This document shows, piece by piece, positions 1 to 10,548 of a stretch of 64,000 bases of DNA. Source of the stretch: Balaenoptera acutorostrata. Lineage: Eukaryota; Chordata; Mammalia; Artiodactyla; Balaenopteridae. The DNA lies in assembly GCF_949987535.1 (NCBI RefSeq), contig NW_026645856.1:165589-229588 (forward strand). Reading direction: 5' to 3'. The position numbers and the translations under genes were made by a program. Every line of letters starts with the position of its first letter. Position 1 is the first letter of the stretch. Below the pieces are notes generated by a model, which worked only from the letters and a program-made list of their open reading frames with translations, was not told where the DNA came from and searched no databases.

Positions 1-1758
1 TCTAAAACGCACCTCATTTCTCATCTCCTTGGCTCGGGTTCGCCATTCCAGCCGATTTACTAGCCATCTCCCTCCTTGGAGAATCAGCACCTTTAACCTC
101 CTGTTCCGTACATGTTGCAATTTTTCCTGAGGATGAAGGGGAAGAGGGGGAACCAATGAGAGACTAGCCCTAGGTGTTGGGACAGGCACAGGTCACTCTA
201 TTTTCCCATCAGGAAGAAGAATTAAGCACAAGCTCAGCCTGCCCCCCAGAAACAGAAGAGGGCCTGAAGCAATCCTGCGCTTTTGCGGCCAGCTCCCAAA
301 AAAGCGAGTTGAAAAATGGAGCTCAGGGGCGCTGCAATTCACAAAACTGCAGAGTTTTAAAAGATACCTCTCGTCCACAAATATATTAAGGGAAGGCAAC
401 GAAGAGGCTTTGAAAGCAAGGCAGAATTGCAGGAAACAGATTTCAGGAGGTAGATTCGAATCGCCTTGAAAGCACATGAAAAGCGGCAAAACGTGGACAA
501 TGATGCCCTTGGCCAAAAAGGGCGTATGCGTTTTTTCCTGAATATATTCAGGAAAAAAAGCATACGCCCTTTTTGGCCAACCAAGCAACCTGGAAAGGCA
601 AATCAGCGCTCCAAAGAAGTCTCGCTTCCCAGCGGGCAAAAGGGCCATGCGGAAAAAAGTGTCCAAACCAGAAATGCAGGACCGGCCATGGAGAAATGGG
701 AGCCTTGCTACGCTGATGGGTGGGATGTAAATTGCCAACAGCCACTCTGGAGAAGTGTACGGTGTGTTCTGAAACATCTAAAAAACACAGCTTGGAGAGC
801 ATAGGGCACTTCCACTCATGGGCGTATAAATTGGAAAACTAAAAATCAGCAAGACACAGGCACCCCAAAGTTTAGGGCTGCTCTGTTGACAAGAACCCCC
901 ACTTCATTACACCTTAAATATCCTAGGAAAGAGAAAAATGGATAAAGAAGTTGTGGTCCTCATGTACAATGGAATATCACTCAGCCATGAAATCAACGTC
1001 ATAAGGCTAGTAGCAGCACGATGAGTGGATTTAGGTACGACAATTCTAAGTGAAATAAGTCACACAGAAAAAGACACTTATCATAAGATATCACTTATAG
1101 AGGGAATGTAAAAACCGCTACACTTGAACTGAATTGCAAAACAGAACAGAGTCACACATTTAGAAAACACACTATGGCTGCTGAACGGGAAAGGTGAGGT
1201 GGGGTGATGCATAAAACAAGGGTTTCAAATTAGCTCAGATACCGTTCCATAAACCCAATTTGTAAGAGACAAGACCGATTCCTTTTTCAGTGAACTGGAC
1301 TCAACACCCCCTATTCACCGCACAAGAATATATCTGACTAGTAAGAATCTTCAAACCTATGTATTGATATCTCTCTGTAACTGAGTCAAGGGGGTGTAAA
1401 GCGGCATAAACACAGCCGTGAAAAGCAGCTAAACCCCATTATAAAAATAAATTACTTTTCAAAACCCGTGAAACAAAGACAGTGAAAGAGAGAGAAATTC
1501 TTACAAAATTCTTTCAGGGGCTGTGATGCAACCTGGATTGACCATATCTAGATCCACAGCTGATTGAGACATAAGGGTGGACACTCTTGGGGCTGAGAGG
1601 TTCGGTGAGGTTGGGTGAGCCAACGCAGACCCTTTCAAGTAATACTGCATGGTACCCATCCCATGGGTCCCAAATCTCCAGGTTCAAGGGCATCTTCCTA
1701 CATCGAAAACAGGCATGAGAAACCCAGAAGATGGTACACCGTGTGATCGGGAAAGGTT
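1..1758 (+). repeat. Satellite monomer 1 (1758 bp)
   Basis: First complete unit in my phasing, starting at TCTAAAACGC. Its palindrome is 509-580 with one mismatch at 559 (A for C in the right arm). It shares a set of left-half variants with copies 4 and 6: ACATGTTGC, CCAGAAACAG, AAAACTGCAG and AAAAGATACC. It carries CCTTTTTCAG at 1281 and CTTATAGAGG, the state closest to L1. Confidence 0.93.
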
Positions 1759-2117
1759 TCTAAAACGCACCTCATTTCTCATCTCCTTTGCTCGGGTTCG
1801 CCATTCCAGCCGATTTACTAGCCATCTCCCTCCTTGGAGAATCAGCACCTTTAACCTCCTGTTCCGTACAGGTTGCAATTTGTCCTGAGGATGAAGGGGA
1901 AGAGGGGGAACCAATGAGAGACTAGCCCTAGGTGTTGGGACAGGCACAGGTCACTCTATTTTCCCATCAGGAAGAAGAATTAAGCACAAGCTCAGCCTGC
2001 CCCCCAGAACCAGAAGAGGGCCTGAAGCAATCCTGCGCTTTTGCAGCCAGCTCCCAAAAAAGCGAGTTGAAAAATGGAGCTCAGGGGCACTGCAATTCAC
2101 AAACCTGCAGAGTTTTA
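1759..2117 (+). repeat. Unrecognised left segment of the monomer (reference copy 2)
   Basis: This is the first 360 or so bases of the unit in my phasing. It contains purine-rich stretches near 1887-1910 and the phase-anchor motif near 1930. I recognise no transposon family, gene or RNA in it. L1 similarity may begin somewhere in its last 60 bases, but I cannot place that edge by eye. The segment is present in every copy at the same offset. Confidence 0.6.
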
Positions 2118-2266
2118 AATGATACCTCTCGTCCACAAATATATTAAGGGAAGGCAACGAAGAGGCTTTGAAAGCAAGGCAGAATTGCAGGAAACAGATT
2201 TCAGGAGGTAGATTCGAATCGCCTTGAAAGCACATGAAAAGCGGCAAAACGTGGACAATGATGCCC
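2118..2266 (+). mobile_element. L1 ORF2 3'-region fragment, part A (reference copy 2)
   Basis: Short collinear matches to the L1 ORF2 3' region are visible: TCCACAAATATATTAAGG against the L1 'ATCCAAAATATATAAAG' type motif, then GGCAGAA, then GCACATGAAAAG against L1 'GCACATGAAAAGATGCTC'. The order and spacing agree with L1. The frame is broken, so this is sequence ancestry and not a gene. The segment stops at the palindrome and L1 similarity resumes after it. The left edge is approximate. Confidence 0.65.
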
Positions 2267-2338
2267 TTGGCCAAAAAGGGCGTATGCGTTTTTTCCTGAA
2301 TATATTCAGGAAAAAACGCATACGCCCTTTTTGGCCAA
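2267..2338. repeat. 72 bp perfect palindrome (reference copy 2)
   Basis: Each arm is 36 bases and there is no spacer. The left arm begins TTGGCCAAAAAGGGCG and ends CCTGAATA, and the right arm is its exact reverse complement, with centre GAATATATTC. Pairing stops exactly at both ends, where C faces C. The element occurs at offset 508 in every monomer. It is perfect in copies 2, 7, 16-22, 25, 26, 28, 31, 33 and 35, and carries one to three mismatches in most others. It could extrude as a cruciform or fold as a hairpin if transcribed. I see no target-site duplication beside it. Confidence 0.95.
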
Positions 2339-2869
2339 CCAAGCAACCTGGAAAGGCAAATCAGCGCTCCAAAGAAGTCTCGCTTCCCAGCGGGCAAAAG
2401 GGCCATGCGGAAAAAAGTGTCCAAACCAGAAATGCAGGACCGGCCATGGAGAAATGGGAGCCTTGCTACGCTGATGGGTGGGATGTAAATTGCCAACAGC
2501 CACTCTGGAGAAGTGTACGGTGTGTTCTGAAACATCTAAAAAACACAGCTTGGAGAGCATAGGGCACTTCCACTCATGGGCGTATAAATTGGAAAACTAA
2601 AAATCAGCAAGACACAGGCACCCCAAAGTTTAGGGCTGCTCTGTTGACAAGAACCCCCACTTCATTACACCTTAAATATCCTAGGAAAGAGAAAAATGGA
2701 TAAAGAAGTTGTGGTCCTCATGTACAATGGAATATCACTCAGCCATGAAATCAACGTCATAAGGCTAGTAGCAGAACGATGAGTGGATTTAAGTACGACA
2801 ATTCTAAGTGAAATATGTCACACAGAAAAAGACACTTATCATAAGATATCACTTATAGAGGGAATGTAA
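2339..2869 (+). mobile_element. L1 ORF2 3'-region fragment, part B (reference copy 2)
   Basis: Collinear L1 landmarks run through this segment: GGAAAGGCAAATCAGCGC against L1 'GAAATGCAAATCAAAAC', GGCCATGCGGAAAAAAGTG, CATGGAGAAATGGGAGCC, GGTGGGATGTAAATTG, AGCCACTCTGGAGAAG, GGCACCCCAAAGTTTAGG and AATGGATAAAGAAGTTGTGG. At 2727-2762 the L1 frame still reads MEYHSAMKSTS then stop, close to the L1 C-terminal MEYYSAIK motif. The position equivalent to the L1 ORF2 stop is TAA at 2867-2869. Internal stops show it is not functional. Confidence 0.88.
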
Positions 2870-3222
2870 AAACCGCTACACTTGAACTGAATTGCAAAAC
2901 AGAACAGAGTCACACATTTAGAAAACACACTATGGCTGCTGAACGGGAAAGGTGAGGTGGGGTGATGCATAAAACAAGGGTTTCAAATTAGCTCAGATAC
3001 CGTTCCATAAACCCAATTTGTAAGAGACAAGACCTATTCCTTGCTCAGTGAACTGGACTCAACACCCCCTATTCACCGCACAAGAATATATCTGACTAGT
3101 AAGAATCTTCAAACCTATGTATTGATATCTCTCTGTAAGTGAGTCATGGGGGTGTAAAGCGGCATAAACACAGCCGTGAAAAGCAGCTAAACCCCATTAT
3201 AAAAATAAATTACTTTTCAAAA
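2870..3222 (+). mobile_element. L1 3' UTR remnant with A-rich tail (reference copy 2)
   Basis: This continues directly from the ORF2-like end. It keeps the order of an artiodactyl-type L1 3' UTR: ACAGAGTCACACA, a GGAAAGGTGAGGTGGGG stretch, AAGAATATATCTGACTAG, GTGTAAAGCGGCATAAACAC, then an A-rich end with AATAAA at 3204-3209. Similarity is lower than in the ORF2 part. The end of the A-rich tract marks the probable 3' end of the L1 insertion that founded the satellite. Confidence 0.75.
3204..3209 (+). promoter_or_regulatory. AATAAA polyadenylation-signal remnant of L1 (reference copy 2)
   Basis: AATAAA lies in an A-rich context at the L1 3' end and recurs in every complete monomer about 1446 bases into the unit. 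It is most simply an inherited L1 signal. Nothing in the sequence shows that it is used. Confidence 0.45.
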
Positions 3223-3516
3223 CCCGTGAAACAAAGACAGTGAAAGAGAGAGAACTTCTTACAAAATTCGTTCAGGGGCTGTGATGCAACCTGGATTGAC
3301 CATATCTAGACCCACAGCTGATTGAGACATAAGGGTGGACACTCTTGGGGCTGAGAGGTTCGGTGAGGTTGGGTGAGCCAACGCAGACCCTTTCAAGTAA
3401 TACTGCATGGTACCCATCCCATGGGTCCCAAATCTCCAGGTTCAAGGGCATCTTCCTACATCGAAAACAGGCATGAGAAACCAAGAAGATGGTACACCGT
3501 GTGCTCGGGAAAGGTT
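3223..3516 (+). repeat. Unrecognised right segment of the monomer (reference copy 2)
   Basis: About 294 bases follow the L1 tail and join the next unit without a visible boundary. The segment has a GA-rich run (GTGAAAGAGAGAGAA), a KpnI site GGTACC, and a small imperfect hairpin, GGTACCCAT CCC ATGGGTCCC, near 3411. I recognise no known element. Together with the left segment it forms roughly 650 bases of non-L1 sequence per unit. Confidence 0.6.
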
Positions 3517-5274
3517 TCTAAAACGCACCTCATTTCTCATCTCCTTGGCTAGGGTTCGCCATTCCAGCCGATTTACTAGCCATCTCCCTCCTTGGAGAAT
3601 CAGCACCTTTAACCTTCTGTTCCGTACAGGTTGCAATTTGTCCTGAGGATGAACGGGAAGAGGGGGAACCAATGAGAGACTAGCTCTAGGTGTTGGGACA
3701 GGCACAGGTCACTCTATTTTCCCATCAGGAAGAAGAATTAAGCACAAGCTCAGCCTGCCCCCCAGAACCAGAAGAGGGCCTGAAGCAATCCTGCGCTTTT
3801 GCAGCCAGCTCCCAAAAAAGCGAGTTGAAAAATGGAGCTCAGGGGCACTGCAATTCACAAACCTGCAGAGTTTTAAATGATACCTCTCGTCCACAAATAT
3901 ATTAAGGGAAGGCAACGAAGAGGCTTTGAAAGCAAGGCAGAATTGCAGGAAACAGATTTCAGGAGGTAGATTCGAATCGCCTTGAAAGCACATGAAAAGC
4001 GGCAAAACGTGGACAATGATGCCCTTGGCCAAAAAGGGCGTATGCGTTTTTTCCTGAATATATTCAGGAAAAAAAGCATACGCCCTTTTTGGCCAACCAA
4101 GCAACCTGGAAAGGCAAATCAGCGCTCCAAAGAAGTCTCGCTTCCCAGCGGGCAAAAGGGCCATGCGGAAAAAAGTGTCCAAACCAGAAATGCAGGACCG
4201 GCCATGGAGAAATGGGAGCCTTGCTACGCTGATGGGTGGGATGTAAATTGCCAACAGCCACTCTGGAGAAGTGTACGGTGTGTTCTGAAACATCTAAAAA
4301 ACACAGCTTGGAGAGCATAGGGCACTTCCACTCATGGGCGTATAAATTGGAAAACTAAAAATCAGCAAGACACAGGCACCCCAAAGTTTAGGGCTGCTCT
4401 TTTGACAAGAACCCCCACTTCATTACACCTTAAATATCCTAGGAAAGAGAAAAATGGATAAAGAAGTTGTGGTCCTCATGTACAATGGAATATCACTCAG
4501 CCATGAAATCAACGTCATAAGGCTAGTAGCAGCACGATGAGTGGATTTAGGTACGACAATTCTAAGTGAAATAAGTCACACAGAAAAAGACACTTATCAT
4601 AAGATATCACTTATAGAGGGAATGTAAAAACCGCTACACTTGAACTGAATTGCAAAACAGAACAGAGTCACACATTTAGAAAACACACTATGGCTGCTGA
4701 ACGGGAAAGGTGAGGTGGGGTGATGCATAAAACAAGGGTTTCAAATTAGCTCAGATACCGTTCCATAAACCCAATTTGTAAGAGACAAGACCGATTCCTT
4801 TTTCAGTGAACTGGACTCAACACCCCCTATTCACCGCACAAGAATATATCTGACTAGTAAGAATCTTCAAACCTATGTATTGATATCTCTCTGTAACTGA
4901 GTCAAGGGGGTGTAAAGCGGCATAAACACAGCCGTGAAAAGCAGCTAAACCCCATTATAAAAATAAATTACTTTTCAAAACCCGTGAAACAAAGACAGTG
5001 AAAGAGAGAGAAATTCTTACAAAATTCGTTCAGGGGCTGTGATGCAACCTGGATTGACCATATCTAGACCCACAGCTGATTGAGACATAAGGGTGGACAT
5101 TCTTGGGGCTGAGAGGTTCGGTGAGGTTGGGTGAGCCAACGCAGACCCTTTCAAGTAATACTGCATGGTACCCATCCCATGGGTCCCAAATCTCCAGGTT
5201 CAAGGGCATCTTCCTACATCGAAAACAGGCATGAGAAACCCAGAAGATGGTACACCGTGTGATCGGGAAAGGTT
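3517..5274 (+). repeat. Satellite monomer 3 (1758 bp)
   Basis: Palindrome 4025-4096 with the same right-arm A-for-C mismatch as copy 1. Private variants include GGCTAGGGTTCG near 3546, AACCTTCTG near 3611 and GCTCTTTTGAC near 4396. It is a CCTTTTTCAG unit. Its tail shares GGACATTCTTGG with the tail of copy 5. Confidence 0.93.
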
Positions 5275-7032
5275 TCTAAAACGCACCTCATTTCTCATCT
5301 CCTTGGCTCGGGTTCGCCATTCCAGCCGATTTACTAGCCATCTCCCTCCTTGGAGAATCAGCACCTTTAACCTCCTGTTCCGTACATGTTGCAATTTTTC
5401 CTGAGGATGAAGGGGAAGAGGGGGAACCAATGAGAGACTAGCCCTAGGTGTTGGGACAGGCACAGGTCACTCTATTTTCCCATCAGGAAGAAGAATTAAG
5501 CACAAGCTCAGCCTGCCCCCCAGAAACAGAAGAGGGCCTGAAGCAATCCTGCGCTTTTGCGGCCAGCTCCCAAAAAAGCGAGTTGAAAAATGGAGCTCAG
5601 GGGCGCTGCAATTCACAAAACTGCAGAGTTTTAAAAGATACCTCTCGTCCACAAATATATTAAGGGAAGGCAACGAAGAGGCTTTGAAAGCAAGGCAGAA
5701 TTGCAGGAAACAGATTTCAGGAGGTAGATTCGAATCGCCTTGAAAGCACATGAAAAGCGGCAAAACGTGGACAATGATGCCCTTGGCCAAAAAGGGCGTA
5801 TGCGTTTTTTCCTGAATATATTCAGGAAAAAAAGCATACGCCCTTTTTGGCCAACCAAGCAACCTGGAAAGGCAAATCAGCGCTCCAAAGAAGTCTCGCT
5901 TCCCAGCGGGCAAAAGGGCCATGCGGAAAAAAGTGTCCAAACCAGAAATGCAGGACCGGCCATGGAGAAATGGGAGCCTTGCTAAGCTGATGGGTGGGAT
6001 GTAAATTGCCAACAGCCACTCTGGAGAAGTGTACGGTGTGTTCTGAAACATCTAAAAAACACAGCTTGGAGAGCATAGGGCACTTCCACTCATGGGCGTA
6101 TAAATTGGAAAACTAAAAATCAGCAAGACACAGGCACCCCAAAGTTTAGGGCTGCTCTGTTGACAAGAACCCCCACTTCATTACACCTTAAATATCCTAG
6201 GAAAGAGAAAAATGGATAAAGAAGTTGTGGTCCTCATGTACAATGGAATATCACTCAGCCATGAAATCAACGTCATAAGGCTAGTAGCAGCATGATGAGT
6301 GGATTTAGGTACGACGATTCTAAGTGAAATAAGTCACACAGAAAAAGACACTTATCATAAGATATCACTTATAGAGGGAATGTAAAAACCGCTACACTTG
6401 AACTGAATTGCAAAACAGAACAGAGTCACACATTTAGGAAACACACTATGGCTGCTGAACGGGAAAGGTGAGGTGGGGTGATGCATAAAACAAGGGTTTC
6501 AAATTAGCTCAGATACCGTTCCATAAACCCAATATGTAAGAGACAAGACCTATTCCTTGCTCAGTGAACTGGACTCAACACCCCCTATTCACCGCACAAG
6601 AATATATCTGACTAGTAAGAATCTTCAAACCTATGTATTGATATCTCTCTGTAAGTGAGTCATGGGGGTGTAAAGCGGCATAAACACAGCCGTGAAAAGC
6701 AGCTAAACCCCATTATAAAAATAAATTACTTTTCAAAACCCGTGAAACAAAGACAGTGAAAGAGAGAGAAATTCTTACATAATTCGTTCAGGAGCTGTGA
6801 TGCAACCTGGATTGACCATATCTAGACCCACAGCTGATTGAGACATAAGGGTGGACACTCTTGGGGCTGAGAGGTTCGGTGAGGTTGGGTGAGCCAACGC
6901 AGACCCTTTCAAGTAATACTGCATGGTACCCATCCCATGGGTCCCAAATCTCCAGGTTCAAGGGCATCTTCCTAAATCGAAAACAGGCATGAGAAACCAA
7001 GAAGATGGTACACCGTGTGCTCGGGAAAGGTT
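5275..7032 (+). repeat. Satellite monomer 4 (1758 bp)
   Basis: Palindrome 5783-5854, one mismatch. Nearly identical to copy 6: both carry GCTAAGCTGATGG, AGCAGCATGATGAG, CTTACATAATTCGTTCAGG and CCTAAATCGAAAAC. It is a CCTTGCTCAG unit. Confidence 0.93.
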
Positions 7033-8790
7033 TCTAAAACGCACCTCATTTCTCATCTCCTTGGCTCGGGTTCGCCATTCCAGCCGATTTACTAGCCATC
7101 TCCCTCCTTGGAGAATCAGCACCTTTAACCTCCTGTTCCGTATAGGTTGCAATTTGTCCTGAGGATGAAGGGGAAGAGGGGGAACCAATGAGAGACTAGC
7201 TTTAGGTGTTGGGACAGGCACAGGTCACTCTATTTTCCCATCAGGAAGAAGAATTAAGCACAAGCTCAGCCTGCCCCCCAGAACCAGAAGAGGGCCTGAA
7301 GCAATCCTGCGCTTTTGCAGCCAGCTCCCAAAAAAGCGAGTTGAAAAATGGAGCTCAGGGGCACTGCAATTCACAAACCTGCAGAGTTTTAAATGATACC
7401 TCTCGTCCACAAATATATTAAGGGAAGGCAACGAAGAGGCTTTGAAAGCAAGGCAGAATTGCAGGAAAGAGATTTCAGGAGGTAGATTCGAATCGCCTTG
7501 AAAGCACATGAAAAGCGGCAAAACGTGGACAATGATGCCCTTGGCCAAAAAGGGCGTATGCGTTTTTTCCTGAATATATTCAGGAAAAAAAGCATACGCC
7601 CTTTTTGGCCAACCAAGCAACCTGGAAAGGCAAATCAGCGCTCCAAAGAAGTCTCGCTTCCCAGCGGGCAAAAGGGCCATGCGGAAAAAAGTGTCCAAAC
7701 CAGAAATGCAGGACCGGCCATGGAGAAATGGGAGCCTTGCTACGCTGATGGGTGGGATGTAAATTGCCAACAGCCACTCTGGAGAAGTGTACGGTGTGTT
7801 CTGAAACATCTAAAAAACACAGCTTGGAGAGCATAGGGCACTTCCACTCATGGGCGTATAAATTGGAAAACTAAAAATCAGCAAGATACAGGCACCTCAA
7901 AGTTTAGGGCTGCTCTGTTGACAAGAACCCCCACTTCATTACACCTTAAATATCCTAGGAAAGAGAAAAATGGATAAAGAAGTTGTGGTCCTCATGTACA
8001 ATGGAATATCACTCAGCCATGAAATCAACGTCATAAGGCTAGTAGCAGCACGATGAGTGGATTTAGGTACGACAATTCTAAGTGAAATAAGTCACACAGA
8101 AAAAGACACTTATCATAAGATATCACTTATAGAGGGAATGTAAAAACCGCTACACTTGAACTGAATTGCAAAACAGAACAGAGTCACACATTTAGAAAAC
8201 ACACTATGGCTGCTGAACGGGAAATGTGAGGTGGGGTGATGCATAAAACAAGGGTTTCAAATTAGCTCAGATACCGTTCCATAAACCCAATTTGTAAGAG
8301 ACAAGACCGATTCCTTTTTCAGTGAACTGGACTCAACACCCCCTATTCACCGCACAAGAATATATCTGACTAGTAAGAATCTTCAAACCTATGTATTGAT
8401 ATCTCTCTGTAACTGAGTCAAGGGGGTGTAAAGCGGCATAAACACAGCCGTGAAAAGCAGCTAAACCCCATTATAAAAATAAATTACTTTTCAAAACCCG
8501 TGAAACAAAGACAGTGAAAGAGAGAGAAATTCTTACAAAATTCGTTCAGGGGCTGTGATGCAACCTGGATTGACCATATCTAGACCCACAGCTGATTGAG
8601 ACATAAGGGTGGACATTCTTGGGGCTGAGAGGTTCGGTGAGGTTGGGTGAGCCAACGCAGACCCTTTCAAGTAATACTGCATGGTACCCATCCCATGGGT
8701 CCCAAATCTCCAGGTTCAAGGGCATCTTCCTACATCGAAAACAGGCATGAGAAACCCAGAAGATGGTACACCGTGTGATCGGGAAAGGTT
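7033..8790 (+). repeat. Satellite monomer 5 (1758 bp)
   Basis: Palindrome 7541-7612, one mismatch. Private variants: GAAAGAGATTTC near 7466, TAGCTTTAGG near 7198 and GGGAAATGTGAGG near 8220. A CCTTTTTCAG unit whose tail matches copy 3. Confidence 0.93.
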
Positions 8791-10548
8791 TCTAAAACGC
8801 ACCTCATTTCTCATCTCCTTGGCTCGGGTTCGCCATTGCAGCCGATTTACTAGCCATCTCCCTCCTTGGAGAATCAGCACCTTTAACCTCCTGTTCCGTA
8901 CATGTTGCAATTTTTCCTGAGGATGAAGGGGAAGAGGGGGAACCAATGAGAGACTAGCCCTAGGTGTTGGGACAGGCACAGGTCACTCTATTTTCCCATC
9001 AGGAAGAAGAATTAAGCACAAGCTCAGCCTGCCCCCCAGAAACAGAAGAGGGCCTGAAGCAATCCTGCGCTTTTGCGGCCAGCTCCCAAAAAAGCGAGTT
9101 GAAAAATGGAGCTCAGGGGCGCTGCAATTCACAAAACTGCAGAGTTTTAAAAGATACCTCTCGTCCACAAATATATTAAGGGAAGGCAACGAAGAGGCTT
9201 TGAAAGCAAGGCAGAATTGCAGGAAACAGATTTCAGGAGGTAGATTCGAATCGCCTTGAAAGCACATGAAAAGCGGCAAAACGTGGACAATGATGCCCTT
9301 GGCCAAAAAGGGCGTATGCGTTTTTTCCTGAATATATTCAGGAAAAAAAGCATACGCCCTTTTTGGCCAACCAAGCAACCTGGAAAGGCAAATCAGCGCT
9401 CCAAAGAAGTCTCGCTTCCCAGCGGGCAAAAGGGCCATGCGGAAAAAAGTGTCCAAACCAGAAATGCAGGACCGGCCATGGAGAAATGGGAGCCTTGCTA
9501 AGCTGATGGGTGGGATGTAAATTGCCAACAGCCACTCTGGAGAAGTGTACGGTGTGTTCTGAAACATCTAAAAAACACAGCTTGGAGAGCATAGGGCACT
9601 TCCACTCATGGGCGTATAAATTGGAAAACTAAAAATCAGCAAGACACAGGCACCCCAAAGTTTAGGGCTGCTCTGTTGACAAGAACCCCCACTTCATTAC
9701 ACCTTAAATATCCTAGGAAAGAGAAAAATGGATAAAGAAGTTGTGGTCCTCATGTACAATGGAATATCACTCAGCCATGAAATCAACGTCATAAGGCTAG
9801 TAGCAGCATGATGAGTGGATTTAGGTACGACGATTCTAAGTGAAATAAGTCACACAGAAAAAGACACTTATCATAAGATATCACTTATAGAGGGAATGTA
9901 AAAACCGCTACACTTGAACTGAATTGCAAAACAGAACAGAGTCACACATTTAGGAAACACACTATGGCTGCTGAACGGGAAAGGTGAGGTGGGGTGATGC
10001 ATAAAACAAGGGTTTCAAATTAGCTCAGATACCGTTCCATAAACCCAATATGTAAGAGACAAGACCTATTCCTTGCTCAGTGAACTGGACTCAACACCCC
10101 CTATTCACCGCACAAGAATATATCTGACTAGTAAGAATCTTCAAACCTATGTATTGATATCTCTCTGTAAGTGAGTCATGGGGGTGTAAAGCGGCATAAA
10201 CACAGCCGTGAAAAGCAGCTAAACCCCATTATAAAAATAAATTACTTTTCAAAACCCGTGAAACAAAGACAGTGAAAGAGAGAGAAATTCTTACATAATT
10301 CGTTCAGGAGCTGTGATGCAACCTGGATTGACCATATCTAGACCCACAGCTGATTGAGACATAAGGGTGGACACTCTTGGGGCTGAGAGGTTCGGTGAGG
10401 TTGGGTGAGCCAACGCAGACCCTTTCAAGTAATACTGCATGGTACCCATCCCATGGGTCCCAAATCTCCAGGTTCAAGGGCATCTTCCTAAATCGAAAAC
10501 AGGCATGAGAAACCAAGAAGATGGTACACCGTGTGCTCGGGAAAGGTT
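8791..10548 (+). repeat. Satellite monomer 6 (1758 bp)
   Basis: Palindrome 9299-9370, one mismatch. Differs from copy 4 by one base that I could find, G at 8838 where copy 4 has C at 5322. A CCTTGCTCAG unit. Confidence 0.93.

Larger units (their letters stand above)
1759..3516 (+). repeat. Satellite monomer 2 (1758 bp), used as reference
   Basis: Its palindrome at 2267-2338 is perfect, unlike copies 1 and 3 beside it. It carries CCTTGCTCAG near 3040, the other member of the dimer alternation. GTAGCAGAACGATG near 2769 and AAATATGTCACAC near 2812 are private variants. Confidence 0.93.

Noticed and set aside
80..140. Resemblance of TTTAACCTCCTGTTCCG and following bases to a MIR-type SINE
   Set aside because: Only short scattered agreement, too weak to support by eye. 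An alignment against repeat consensus sequences would decide.
444..452. AGGAGGT upstream of an open frame, resembling a bacterial ribosome binding site
   Set aside because: The array is mammalian L1-derived satellite, so the match is chance.
509..580. Palindrome as a MITE or other DNA transposon with terminal inverted repeats
   Set aside because: There is no spacer between the arms, no target-site duplication beside it and no known terminal motif. A fold-back origin is equally possible.
606..640. Possible CENP-B box around TCTCGCTTCCCAGCGGGC
   Set aside because: The spacing between the TCG and CGGG halves is eight bases instead of the seven between TTCG and CGGG in the canonical box, and the first T of TTCG is C. 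I found no canonical match elsewhere in the unit.
193..777. A 194-codon antisense open frame recurring in most monomers
   Set aside because: It runs antisense to L1 ORF2 sequence, spans the palindrome, and is cut or extended by single changes in copies 8, 9, 10, 12, 22, 23, 24 and 27. Repetition of a satellite unit preserves a frame without selection. No domain is recognisable.
466..804. A 112-codon sense open frame in each unit, starting near GAGGTAGATTCG
   Set aside because: It is an out-of-frame or degenerate reading of L1 plus the palindrome, with no recognisable domain and no independent copies.
1651..1671. Small hairpin around GGTACCCATCCCATGGG as a terminator
   Set aside because: Nine-base arms with one mismatch, no T run and no gene upstream.
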